Part shown: positions 6,910-13,013 of the stretch, piece after piece
How positions within the stretch are numbered: position 1 is the stretch's first letter
How the letters are laid out: every line of letters starts with the position of its first letter
From: an uncultured Christensenella sp.
GTDB lineage: Bacteria > Bacillota > Clostridia > Christensenellales > Pumilibacteraceae
Direction: 5' to 3'
NCBI GenBank assembly: GCA_910578545.1
Contig: CAJTPT010000001.1
Location: forward strand, 417,581 to 439,473
Length of the DNA: 21,893 nt
Translations under genes and position numbers: made by a program
The notes under the pieces: generated by a model
What the model saw: the letters and a program-made list of their open reading frames with translations, nothing else
What the model was told of the DNA's origin: nothing
Databases searched by the model: none

Positions 6910-9006
6910 TTACTTATCCGCTTTTTTAGCCGCGGGCTTTTTTGCCGTCGGCCTTTTGGCAGGAGCGGCTTCCGTCTTTTTTACCGCAGGCTTCTTTTCC
7001 GCGGGCTTTTTGGCGGGCGTCTTTGCCTTGGACTCGGCTTTTGCGACGGGCTTGTCCGTCTTTTCCGCCTTGGATTTGGGCGCGGTCTCCGCCTTTTTGA
7101 CAGGCGCTTTGGCTTTCGGAAGTTCCTGCTTTACCTCGGTCTTAGCCGGCTCTGCTTTTTTATTTTTGTTTGGGCAGTAAAGAAGTATTGCGCCCATGGG
7201 CGGCACGTCTACAGCGAGCGAGTGCTCTTTGCCGTGACTTTCTATCTTGTCCGTCTTGTACTTGGCGCCCGACTGATTCCACTTAAACAGCTCGGTGCGA
7301 AGCAGCTCGGTGTACTCGCCCTCGTGAGCGCCGAATCTGTAGCTTTCGTGCGCGACGGGCGCGAAGTTGATGATTGCGACTATGCGGTTATCCTCGCTGT
7401 CGCGACGCTCGTACACGAGCATGTTTTGCAGATAGTCGTCGGCAACGAGCCACTCAAAGCCCCTCCAATCGTAGTCTATCTCGTGCATTGCGGGATAGCT
7501 CTTGTAAATGCCGTTAAGCGTCGACATAAACTTTTGCAAATCCTTGTGCGCGGGGTATTCGAGAATGTTCCAGTCAAGCTCTTTGGCGTAATTCCATTCG
7601 TTGAACTGACCGAGCTCGGCGCCCATAAACAAAAGCTTTTTGCCGGGGTGCGAGAACATATAGGTCAAGAAGTTGCGAACGCCTGCAAACTTCATATCGT
7701 AGTCGCCCGGCATTTTGTTTATGAGCGAGCCCTTGCCGTACACGACCTCGTCGTGCGAAATGGGCAGAATGAAGTTTTCGGTAAAGGCGTATATCATCGA
7801 GAACGTGATGGTATTGTGGTGGTACTTGCGAAAAACGGGGTCGAGCTTAATATAGCTGAGCGTGTCGTTCATCCAGCCCATGTTCCACTTAAAGTTAAAC
7901 CCGAGTCCGCCCATATCTACGGGACGGGAAACGCCGCCCCACGCCGTGGATTCCTCGGCAATCATGAGCGCGTTGGGATACTTGGCGAACACCGCCGTAT
8001 TGAGCCGACGAAGGAAGTCGACTGCCTCGAGGTTTTCGTTGCCGCCGTAAATATTGGGACGCCACTCGTATCTGCCGTAGTCGAGGTAGAGCATGCTCGC
8101 GACCGCGTCCACGCGCAGACCGTCTATGTGATACATGTCGAGCCAATAGAATGCGTTGGAAATCAGGAAGTTACGCACCTCGTTTCTGCCGTAGTCGAAG
8201 CAACGCGTGCCCCATTCCTTGTGTTCCATGCGAAGCGGATCGCTGTGTTCGTAAAGCGGACCGCCGTCAAACTCGTACAGTCCGTCGCCGTTTTTGGGGA
8301 AGTGACCGGGCACCCAGTCCAAAATAACCGCAATGCCGCGCGAGTGCATTTTGTCCACAAGATATGCAAAGTCCTCGGGCGTGCCGTAGCGCGACGTCGG
8401 TGCAAAATATCCTGTCACCTGATAGCCCCACGACCCGTCAAACGGGTACTCTGCAACGCCCATAAGCTCGAGGTGCGTATAGCCGAGCTCGGCAAGGTAG
8501 TCGCTCATCTCGTCGGCAAACTTGCGGTAATCGAACGTGTTGCCGTCGGCGTATCTACGCCAGGACGCGAGGTGCGCCTCGTAAATGCTCATAGGCGCGG
8601 AATACGGATCGCGCTTGTTCTTTAAGTACTCGCCGTCCGTCCATGAAAAATGCTCGATATCCACGACCTTGGCGTTGGTGCCCTCAAACGTTTCGCGGTG
8701 GAAGGCAAACGGATCGCACTTATATATAGGATAGGAAAATCCGTTTTCGATATAGAATTTATAGTTGTCATACAGCTTTACGCCACTAATCGTCGCTTCC
8801 CATAAGCCTGCATCGGTGATCTTGACCATGCGGTTGGCGTTTACATCCCAACCGTTAAAATCGCCTATAACAGCAATGGACGTTGCCCGCGTCGACCATA
8901 CGCGGAACACGGCAGTGCCGGTGTTCTTGTCGTAATGACAGCCTAAGTATTTGTAGGCGTCAAACAAATCTCCGTGATGATAAGCGTCAAGAAGCTTGTT
9001 ATCCAT
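6910..9006 (-). CDS. glgB: 1,4-alpha-glucan branching enzyme with lysine-rich C-terminal tail (GH13/CBM48)
   Basis: A 698-aa branching enzyme that makes alpha-1,6 branches in glycogen. Residues about 25-115 are the CBM48-like domain (FRVWSTRATSIAVIGDFNGW). The catalytic barrel has DWVPGHF (230-236), GLRVDA with nucleophile Asp300, IAEES with Glu351, and SHDE with Asp419. The C-terminal beta domain ends near residue 612. Residues 613-698 are an added low-complexity tail rich in Lys, Ala and Pro, with repeated AKKP-type units like histone H1. It is strongly basic and probably disordered. Typical GlgB proteins stop before this. The ATG at 9006 follows CGGAG with a longish gap. It is the first gene of the glycogen block, with a consensus promoter at 9065-9093. 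Function of the enzyme core is secure; the role of the tail is unknown. Confidence 0.95.
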   Translation of the reverse strand: MDNKLLDAYHHGDLFDAYKYLGCHYDKNTGTAVFRVWSTRATSIAVIGDFNGWDVNANRMVKITDAGLWEATISGVKLYDNYKFYIENGFSYPIYKCDPFAFHRETFEGTNAKVVDIEHFSWTDGEYLKNKRDPYSAPMSIYEAHLASWRRYADGNTFDYRKFADEMSDYLAELGYTHLELMGVAEYPFDGSWGYQVTGYFAPTSRYGTPEDFAYLVDKMHSRGIAVILDWVPGHFPKNGDGLYEFDGGPLYEHSDPLRMEHKEWGTRCFDYGRNEVRNFLISNAFYWLDMYHIDGLRVDAVASMLYLDYGRYEWRPNIYGGNENLEAVDFLRRLNTAVFAKYPNALMIAEESTAWGGVSRPVDMGGLGFNFKWNMGWMNDTLSYIKLDPVFRKYHHNTITFSMIYAFTENFILPISHDEVVYGKGSLINKMPGDYDMKFAGVRNFLTYMFSHPGKKLLFMGAELGQFNEWNYAKELDWNILEYPAHKDLQKFMSTLNGIYKSYPAMHEIDYDWRGFEWLVADDYLQNMLVYERRDSEDNRIVAIINFAPVAHESYRFGAHEGEYTELLRTELFKWNQSGAKYKTDKIESHGKEHSLAVDVPPMGAILLYCPNKNKKAEPAKTEVKQELPKAKAPVKKAETAPKSKAEKTDKPVAKAESKAKTPAKKPAEKKPAVKKTEAAPAKRPTAKKPAAKKADK

Positions 9007-9064
9007 AAATTTTATTCTCCGAATATGGTTTTTTAGATGCGGAACGCATTCCTCTCCAGTGTCA

Positions 9065-9093
9065 ATTATACATTATTCCAAGGTAAATATCAA
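9065..9093 (-). promoter_or_regulatory. sigma-A promoter for glgB
   Basis: On the minus strand TTGATA (9093-9088) and TATAAT (9070-9065) are spaced by 17 bp. The start should lie near 9058, leaving a leader of about 50 nt that contains a small hairpin, ATGCG-TTC-CGCAT (9037-9049). No catabolite-response element was recognised. Confidence 0.75.
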
Positions 9094-9240
9094 GCCTTTT
9101 CCCGATTTTCCCCGCAAAAGATTTTGACTATAAAAATCGCCGAGTCTTTCAAAATAAGATCGCGGGACGCATAACGTATCATTTATTATCTTTTACACTC
9201 TCCGTTAAAGCGCAAAACAGCAGCCAAAACACTTATATAC

Positions 9241-9269
9241 TTGCAAACCGTATATGTGTATGGTATACT
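9241..9269 (+). promoter_or_regulatory. sigma-A promoter for the 9282 membrane-protein gene
   Basis: TTGCAA (9241-9246) and TATACT (9264-9269) are spaced by 17 bp. TG lies one base before the -10 (TGGTATACT), as in the GH3 promoter at 20419-20447. The predicted start, near 9276, leaves only about 6-12 nt before the ATG. The remaining 9094-9240 stretch shows nothing else recognisable. Confidence 0.65.
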
Positions 9270-9281
9270 TTACCTCAAGAG

Positions 9282-9869
9282 ATGATCATGTCAAGGTTTT
9301 TCGAACGCATTGCCAAGATCGGTAAAACCCGTCCGTTTTCGGTTATAAATATAGCTATATTTTCTTGGTACGCTATTTTTATGGGTATCCTGCTCGCGGT
9401 GCTGTTAACCGACAATGTACCGCCCGAATTAACAACTGCCAAGGGCACGATCGTATCTATCAAGCACCACGACAGGACCGACCCCGACGCGCTCGAATAT
9501 ATAACGAATGACACAAGCTCGTACTTAGACGTCAAGCTTTCCGACGGCGGGGCATACCGCGCGATAGGCATTAGGTATGACAACATAGACCGAGAGTTGT
9601 TTGATGTGCTCAATGTCGGCTCCGAAATCAAGCTGATTTACGAGGACAGGGGTTTCGGCGGCGGTATCGACATTATTTACGGTATCGAGTACTACGGCAA
9701 AACATATTTGAGCTCCGACGACGCATTGTCTGACTTGAAGTCGGAAAGGAAGATAACCGTTATTACCTGTTCGGTAATTATAGGCGCGCTTACCATACTT
9801 GCAGGCGTGGGTGTATTTTTTAATTATCGTAAGTTTAAACGTAAGCCGAAGGATAATGCGGAATTATAA
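9282..9869 (+). CDS. membrane protein of unknown function, two TM segments (DUF3592-like layout)
   Basis: A 195-aa protein that I do not recognise by sequence. It has a short basic N-terminus, a hydrophobic segment at about 18-42, an extracytoplasmic-looking domain of about 110 residues, a second hydrophobic segment at about 158-178, and a very basic cytoplasmic C-terminus (NYRKFKRKPKD). The layout resembles DUF3592-type proteins, in which a small beta-rich domain sits between two helices, but that is only a likeness. ATG codons at 9282 and 9288 are both possible. The upstream AAGAG is a weak ribosome site and the mRNA leader appears very short. It is monocistronic, plus strand between minus-strand neighbours, so its context says little about its role. 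Confidence 0.75.
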   Translation: MIMSRFFERIAKIGKTRPFSVINIAIFSWYAIFMGILLAVLLTDNVPPELTTAKGTIVSIKHHDRTDPDALEYITNDTSSYLDVKLSDGGAYRAIGIRYDNIDRELFDVLNVGSEIKLIYEDRGFGGGIDIIYGIEYYGKTYLSSDDALSDLKSERKITVITCSVIIGALTILAGVGVFFNYRKFKRKPKDNAEL

Positions 9870-9885
9870 ATTCGACCGAATTGCT

Positions 9886-10034
9886 TTTCCCCCTCGGGGG
9901 AAACGTCACCGAGGCACGAGGCGACAAAGGGATTACGCAGCAGGATTACCGCGTAATAACAAACATTACCTTAACCTAACTTTTACACAACCCTTTCGGC
10001 GCTTCGCGCCGCTTTCCCCCCAATGGGGGGCACC
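9886..10034 (+). repeat. BIME/MITE-like element: two hairpin-rich units in inverted orientation
   Basis: The left unit (9886-9931) starts with TTTCCCCC-TC-GGGGGAAA, then an imperfect GTCACC/GGCGAC stem, then AAAGGG. The right unit (9991-10030), read in reverse, has the same order: CCCCCC-ATT-GGGGGG, AAAG, a perfect 6-bp CGGCGC-GAA-GCGCCG hairpin, then AAAGGG. The centre has another stem, ATTACGC (9932-9938) with GCGTAAT (9951-9957). It lies in the convergent spacer between the 9282 gene and the HAD gene. There is no reading frame of note and no obvious target-site duplication. Confidence 0.6.
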
Positions 10035-10043
10035 AAAATAATG

Positions 10044-10067
10044 ATAAAAGCGCGGCATGCCGCGCTT
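10044..10067 (-). terminator. intrinsic terminator of the HAD gene
   Basis: A perfect 20-bp palindrome (10048-10067, AAGCGCGGCATGCCGCGCTT) starts 28 bases after the HAD stop. On the minus strand it is followed by TTATCATTATTTT, giving a U-rich tail. It lies between convergent genes and may serve the plus strand too. Its stem is the same as that of the luxS terminator. Confidence 0.8.
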
Positions 10068-10094
10068 ATTAAATCTATTATTCTTCGTTCCGAA

Positions 10095-10739
10095 TTAATC
10101 AAAAACCACGTATCCGTCGACGATTTGCTTGATTTGCGGCTCGTCGGCTCGAGCGTGTTTATCGTACACGCCAATCACTGTAAAGCCCGCGGCTTTGGCT
10201 GTCTTTATCGCACGGAGCGAATCCTCGTACACCGCGCATGCGTCGGGCGTTACGCCTATCGCCTTGGCGGCGGCAAAAAAGATGTCCGGGTTGTCCTTGC
10301 CCTTGCCCACTTCGGACGAGGTTATAACGGTATCGAACATATCGTAAACGCCGTTATTTTTGAGCGCGGGAATAACCATGTCGGTTGTAGACGAGGTTGC
10401 AACGGCAAGCCGTATTCCCGCCGCCGTCAGCTTATGTAAATAGTCTTTGACCGCAGGCTTTAGCTTTAGCTCGTTTGCGTACGCGGCAATCGACATTTCG
10501 GTCCATTCCGCCATGACCGCCTCGGGAGTTTCGTTAAGCCCGAAGCGCTCGATAGTGTACACCGCCGTTTCGTAAATCTCCAACGCGTTTACGGCGTACA
10601 TGTAATCGGGCGGCACGGTAAGTCCACGCCTGGCAAAAAAACGCCTGTCTATGTCCTGCCAGACCCCCAACGAGTCGAGCAAAGTTCCGTCGAGGTCGAA
10701 AATCACACCTTTAATCTTTCCGGGTAGTTCGTAATCCAT
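10095..10739 (-). CDS. HAD-superfamily phosphatase (beta-phosphoglucomutase/phosphatase-like, subfamily I)
   Basis: A 214-aa haloacid-dehalogenase-type hydrolase, most likely a small-molecule phosphatase. Motif I is FDLDGT (residues about 13-18) with nucleophile and acid Asp, motif II is ATSST, the motif III Lys lies in GKGKDNPDIF, and motif IV is VYEDS. A helical cap sits between motifs I and II, as in subfamily I. I chose the ATG at 10739: it places motif I at the usual distance and the consensus promoter lies just upstream. This ATG has no ribosome site and is only 9 nt from the -10 box, so the mRNA is nearly leaderless. The gene follows the thiamine transporter, so read-through under TPP control is possible, but the substrate cannot be named. 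Confidence 0.88.
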   Translation of the reverse strand: MDYELPGKIKGVIFDLDGTLLDSLGVWQDIDRRFFARRGLTVPPDYMYAVNALEIYETAVYTIERFGLNETPEAVMAEWTEMSIAAYANELKLKPAVKDYLHKLTAAGIRLAVATSSTTDMVIPALKNNGVYDMFDTVITSSEVGKGKDNPDIFFAAAKAIGVTPDACAVYEDSLRAIKTAKAAGFTVIGVYDKHARADEPQIKQIVDGYVVFD

Positions 10740-10748
10740 TTCGCTTGT

Positions 10749-10777
10749 ATTGTACCACGGATGGTACGATGTGTCAA
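10749..10777 (-). promoter_or_regulatory. sigma-A promoter of the HAD gene with palindrome in its spacer
   Basis: On the minus strand TTGACA (10777-10772) and TACAAT (10754-10749) are spaced by 17 bp. The spacer and -10 edge hold the inverted repeat GTACCA-CGGA-TGGTAC (10752-10767), a candidate operator. The ATG starts 9 nt after the -10. Confidence 0.75.
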
Positions 10778-10816
10778 CCCGCGTATGAAAAATCAAGAGA
10801 ATTTTTCAGCCGAGCC

Positions 10817-12064
10817 CTAATCGTTTTGCTCGACCGTCCGTTCCAAAACGGTATCGTCGGTTACGGCTTCCTGCGCGGGCGCTTCGGCTGCGGGGGCTTC
10901 GGGCGCGACAGGTTGACGTACCGTGCGGTTGTTGTTTGCAATCCTCAATTCGATTTGACGGCGGAAGCTCGACGACGAAAGCACGAGCGTGCCTGCGACA
11001 AGCACGATTGCAAGCTCGGGAAGTAAGTACAGGCATTGATATACGAACGAGTAAAAATACTCATTGGCGAGCGCCGGAATGCCGTAGTCGGCGGCGTAGC
11101 CCGCGCCGTACATACCAAACGCGAACACGCCGGCAAAGTAGTGACTCACTAACCTAAATGAACAAGCGACGATTGCGCCGAGCGCGAACTGTGCGCGCAT
11201 ATTGCCTTTGAATACGCCGAGATTGCGCATACAGCCCGTCAGTCCGATAGAAGCAAACGCGACTGCGTAATCCAAAACGAACTGCGCGGGGTGGACTATC
11301 CACGGGTCCTGCACCGCCTGAAGTATGCCGTATATCAGCCCGACGAGCACCCCCTTTCGGCAACCGAACATGTATGCGAACAGCATAAGCGGCAGCATGG
11401 AAGCAAATGTTATGCTTCCGCCCATCGGCATTTTAAAAAGTCTTACGTACGACAGCGCAAAGGACAGCGCAACACACACCGCGGCATAAGTTACCGTTTT
11501 GGTATCTACGGGCGAACTGTCTTTGTCCGCCAAAAAAGCAAACACGACTGTCGCCGTCGTAACCGCCACCGCGCTTATATACAGCCCGATATTGCTAAAC
11601 GCCTCGCCCGCGTCGCCGCTTGCATAGTAGACTATCATGCAAACGAGCACGGCAATCAACGCGGCGCCGCACACACTGCCGCAAACGATTTTCGTGATTT
11701 TAACAGGCTTGATAAACAGCGCAATCGCACTGCCCACAATGCACAACGCAAGAACCGAAAGCGGATAGAACAGAATGGGAAAGAGATCGTCATTGCCGTT
11801 TGCGACGTCGGTAAAGTAGCACGCCGCAAACGCGACGATAACCGCTATCGCCACGGTTATTGCCGCAGTTATCCACCCGCCGTTGAGCATACGCAAGGCG
11901 GCCGCCGCCACTTCGTCACCCGACTTTTTGCCTGCCGCAACTACATACACGCGCGTCGCGATAAATGCAATAAGCATAGCAATCGTCACCCACAACACGA
12001 TCGTGCGACAGCTATCGGTCGCGCCGTCAAAGTTGGCAAAGTAGTTTTTGATATCGTCTAACAT
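10817..12064 (-). CDS. thiT: thiamine transporter, ThiT-like S-component with extra N-terminal membrane domain
   Basis: A 415-aa membrane protein. Residues about 190-370 match the ECF-type thiamine-binding subunit ThiT: KMPMGGSITFASMLP, the GVLVGLIYGILQ helix and VHPAQFVLDYAVAFASIGL. It should bind thiamine outside the cell and import it with a shared ECF energizing module that is not in this window. ThiT is normally about 190 aa. Here residues 1-180 add about five hydrophobic helices of no family I recognise, and residues 384-415 form a Pro/Ala/Glu-rich tail. I chose the ATG at 12064, preceded by GTGAGGTG. The open frame continues 41 codons upstream but without a ribosome site. A TPP riboswitch with an intrinsic terminator lies upstream (12241-12382), which independently supports the thiamine role. 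No terminator separates it from the HAD gene. Confidence 0.88.
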   Translation of the reverse strand: MLDDIKNYFANFDGATDSCRTIVLWVTIAMLIAFIATRVYVVAAGKKSGDEVAAAALRMLNGGWITAAITVAIAVIVAFAACYFTDVANGNDDLFPILFYPLSVLALCIVGSAIALFIKPVKITKIVCGSVCGAALIAVLVCMIVYYASGDAGEAFSNIGLYISAVAVTTATVVFAFLADKDSSPVDTKTVTYAAVCVALSFALSYVRLFKMPMGGSITFASMLPLMLFAYMFGCRKGVLVGLIYGILQAVQDPWIVHPAQFVLDYAVAFASIGLTGCMRNLGVFKGNMRAQFALGAIVACSFRLVSHYFAGVFAFGMYGAGYAADYGIPALANEYFYSFVYQCLYLLPELAIVLVAGTLVLSSSSFRRQIELRIANNNRTVRQPVAPEAPAAEAPAQEAVTDDTVLERTVEQND

Positions 12065-12240
12065 AAGCACCTCACTATTCGCGGCAATCCGCGGAAAAAT
12101 TGACCGACCCTCTGCGACGCAATCGCGCGTCAGCGGGCAACCGTTGGCAATGCGGCGACGGGATAGCACAAAGGCGTACATAACCAAACCGCCGAGCCTA
12201 ACGCCGCCCGTATCCCACGATGAGTGCGCCGCAAAGAATT

Positions 12241-12275
12241 AAAAAATGCGCCCGACCCTGTGAGGTCAAGCGCAT
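12241..12275 (-). terminator. riboswitch-controlled terminator upstream of thiT
   Basis: On the minus strand a 12-bp stem (12275-12264 with 12257-12246, two G-U pairs, 6-nt loop) is followed directly by six T. Its loop-side strand contains CTCACAGG (12264-12257), exactly complementary to CCTGTGAG (12322-12315) in the TPP aptamer. TPP binding would therefore free the terminator, and low TPP would allow an antiterminator. Confidence 0.9.
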
Positions 12276-12293
12276 AAAAATCCGAGGTACGAC

Positions 12294-12382
12294 GGCTCCC
12301 TACGCGAGTACTAACTCACAGGTTCAAAGGGACTGTCGTGATACAACGACATCTCGGCAACTCTCGGTTGCGCCCCTGCATC
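12294..12382 (-). promoter_or_regulatory. TPP riboswitch (THI element)
   Basis: Read on the minus strand, the conserved thi-box core is present in order: GGGGCGC, a short AAC-CGAGA-GTT stem, GCCGAGA, a TGTCG/CGACA hairpin, CCCTTTGAACCTG, a GAGT-TAGT-ACTC stem, and CGTAGGGA. It binds thiamine pyrophosphate and regulates the downstream transporter by transcription termination. About 180 nt of further leader separates the terminator from the thiT ATG; nothing else was recognised there. Confidence 0.95.
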
Positions 12383-12389
12383 TACGCAT

Positions 12390-12418
12390 AATATACTACA
12401 CGCTCGCATATTTGTCAA
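12390..12418 (-). promoter_or_regulatory. sigma-A promoter for the riboswitch-thiT transcript
   Basis: On the minus strand TTGACA (12418-12413) and TATATT (12395-12390) are spaced by 17 bp. The start, near 12383, coincides with the 5' edge of the TPP aptamer. Between here and the luxS terminator (12419-12523) I see only AT-rich spacer. Confidence 0.8.
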
Positions 12419-12523
12419 TCGTTGAACGGGACAAAAACGGGGTTTTCGACAATTTTATTTCCATTCGCTTTTTTCCGCCACGGATCCCCTTCCCTCGATC
12501 GCCTTTCTTTTCTAATAATAGGA

Positions 12524-12547
12524 AAAAGCGCGGCTTACCGCGCTTTT
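12524..12547 (-). terminator. intrinsic terminator after luxS
   Basis: AAAAGCGCGG and CCGCGCTTTT form a perfect 10-bp stem with a 4-nt loop, 10 bases after the luxS stop. On the minus strand five T close it. It ends the marR-ABC-ABC-luxS operon. Confidence 0.88.
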
Positions 12548-12557
12548 AATTCCTAAT

Positions 12558-12998
12558 TCATAATTCCGATCGAATTATCTCAAGGTATTTCCTGCACTCG
12601 TCTTTTGCTCCGATTAAATCGTGTTCCAAGTAATTGCCGCACTCTTCTTTTTTTGCGCCCGGCACTTCGGTAAGCTCGAGCGCGGCGGCAAAGCATTCAT
12701 TTAACAGCTCATTCACTTGCGCTCTGTTCATGTCAGTCGTCAATAGATAAAACCCGGTTCGGCACCCCATCGGGCCGAAGTACACTATATCGTCCTTGCG
12801 GGAAGAGTTTCTTAGCGTCGTTGCGAGCATGTGCTCTATCGAGTGAAGCGCGGCTTGGGCAATAAAGTCGCCCTCGTTAGGGCGTTTAAACCGCAGATCC
12901 CAAGTGGTAACGCCGTGCGCCGCAGCGCCCTCGTGAAGCCCGGGCATAAGCGTGTTGTGGTCTTTCGTGAATGACGGGATTTTATTAAGTTCTTTCAT
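12558..12998 (-). CDS. luxS: S-ribosylhomocysteine lyase (AI-2 synthase)
   Basis: A 146-aa LuxS, slightly shorter than most. It cleaves S-ribosylhomocysteine into homocysteine and 4,5-dihydroxy-2,3-pentanedione, the autoinducer-2 precursor, in the activated methyl cycle. Family signatures are all visible: TTWDLRFKRPN, HSIEH with metal ligands His52 and His56 and base Glu55, GPMGCRTGFYL with catalytic Cys79, and ECGNYLEHDL with metal ligand Cys120. The ATG at 12998 follows AGAGAGGAATACAAA. It starts 15 nt after the second ABC subunit, with no promoter or terminator between, so it appears to be the last gene of the MarR-controlled exporter operon. No pfs/mtnN gene lies nearby. The enzymatic call is secure; a signalling role is not shown. 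Confidence 0.97.
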   Translation of the reverse strand: MKELNKIPSFTKDHNTLMPGLHEGAAAHGVTTWDLRFKRPNEGDFIAQAALHSIEHMLATTLRNSSRKDDIVYFGPMGCRTGFYLLTTDMNRAQVNELLNECFAAALELTEVPGAKKEECGNYLEHDLIGAKDECRKYLEIIRSEL

Positions 12999-13013
12999 TT
13001 TGTATTCCTCTCT

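Noticed and set aside
6715..8625. 636-codon plus-strand frame across glgB
   Set aside because: It is antisense to a complete GlgB with all catalytic motifs, and its composition is that of an antisense shadow. Its start falls in the promoter-like repeats.
12065..12187. 41-codon upstream extension of thiT
   Set aside because: It lies in the riboswitch leader, has no ribosome site, and the ATG at 12064 has GAGGTG at good spacing.
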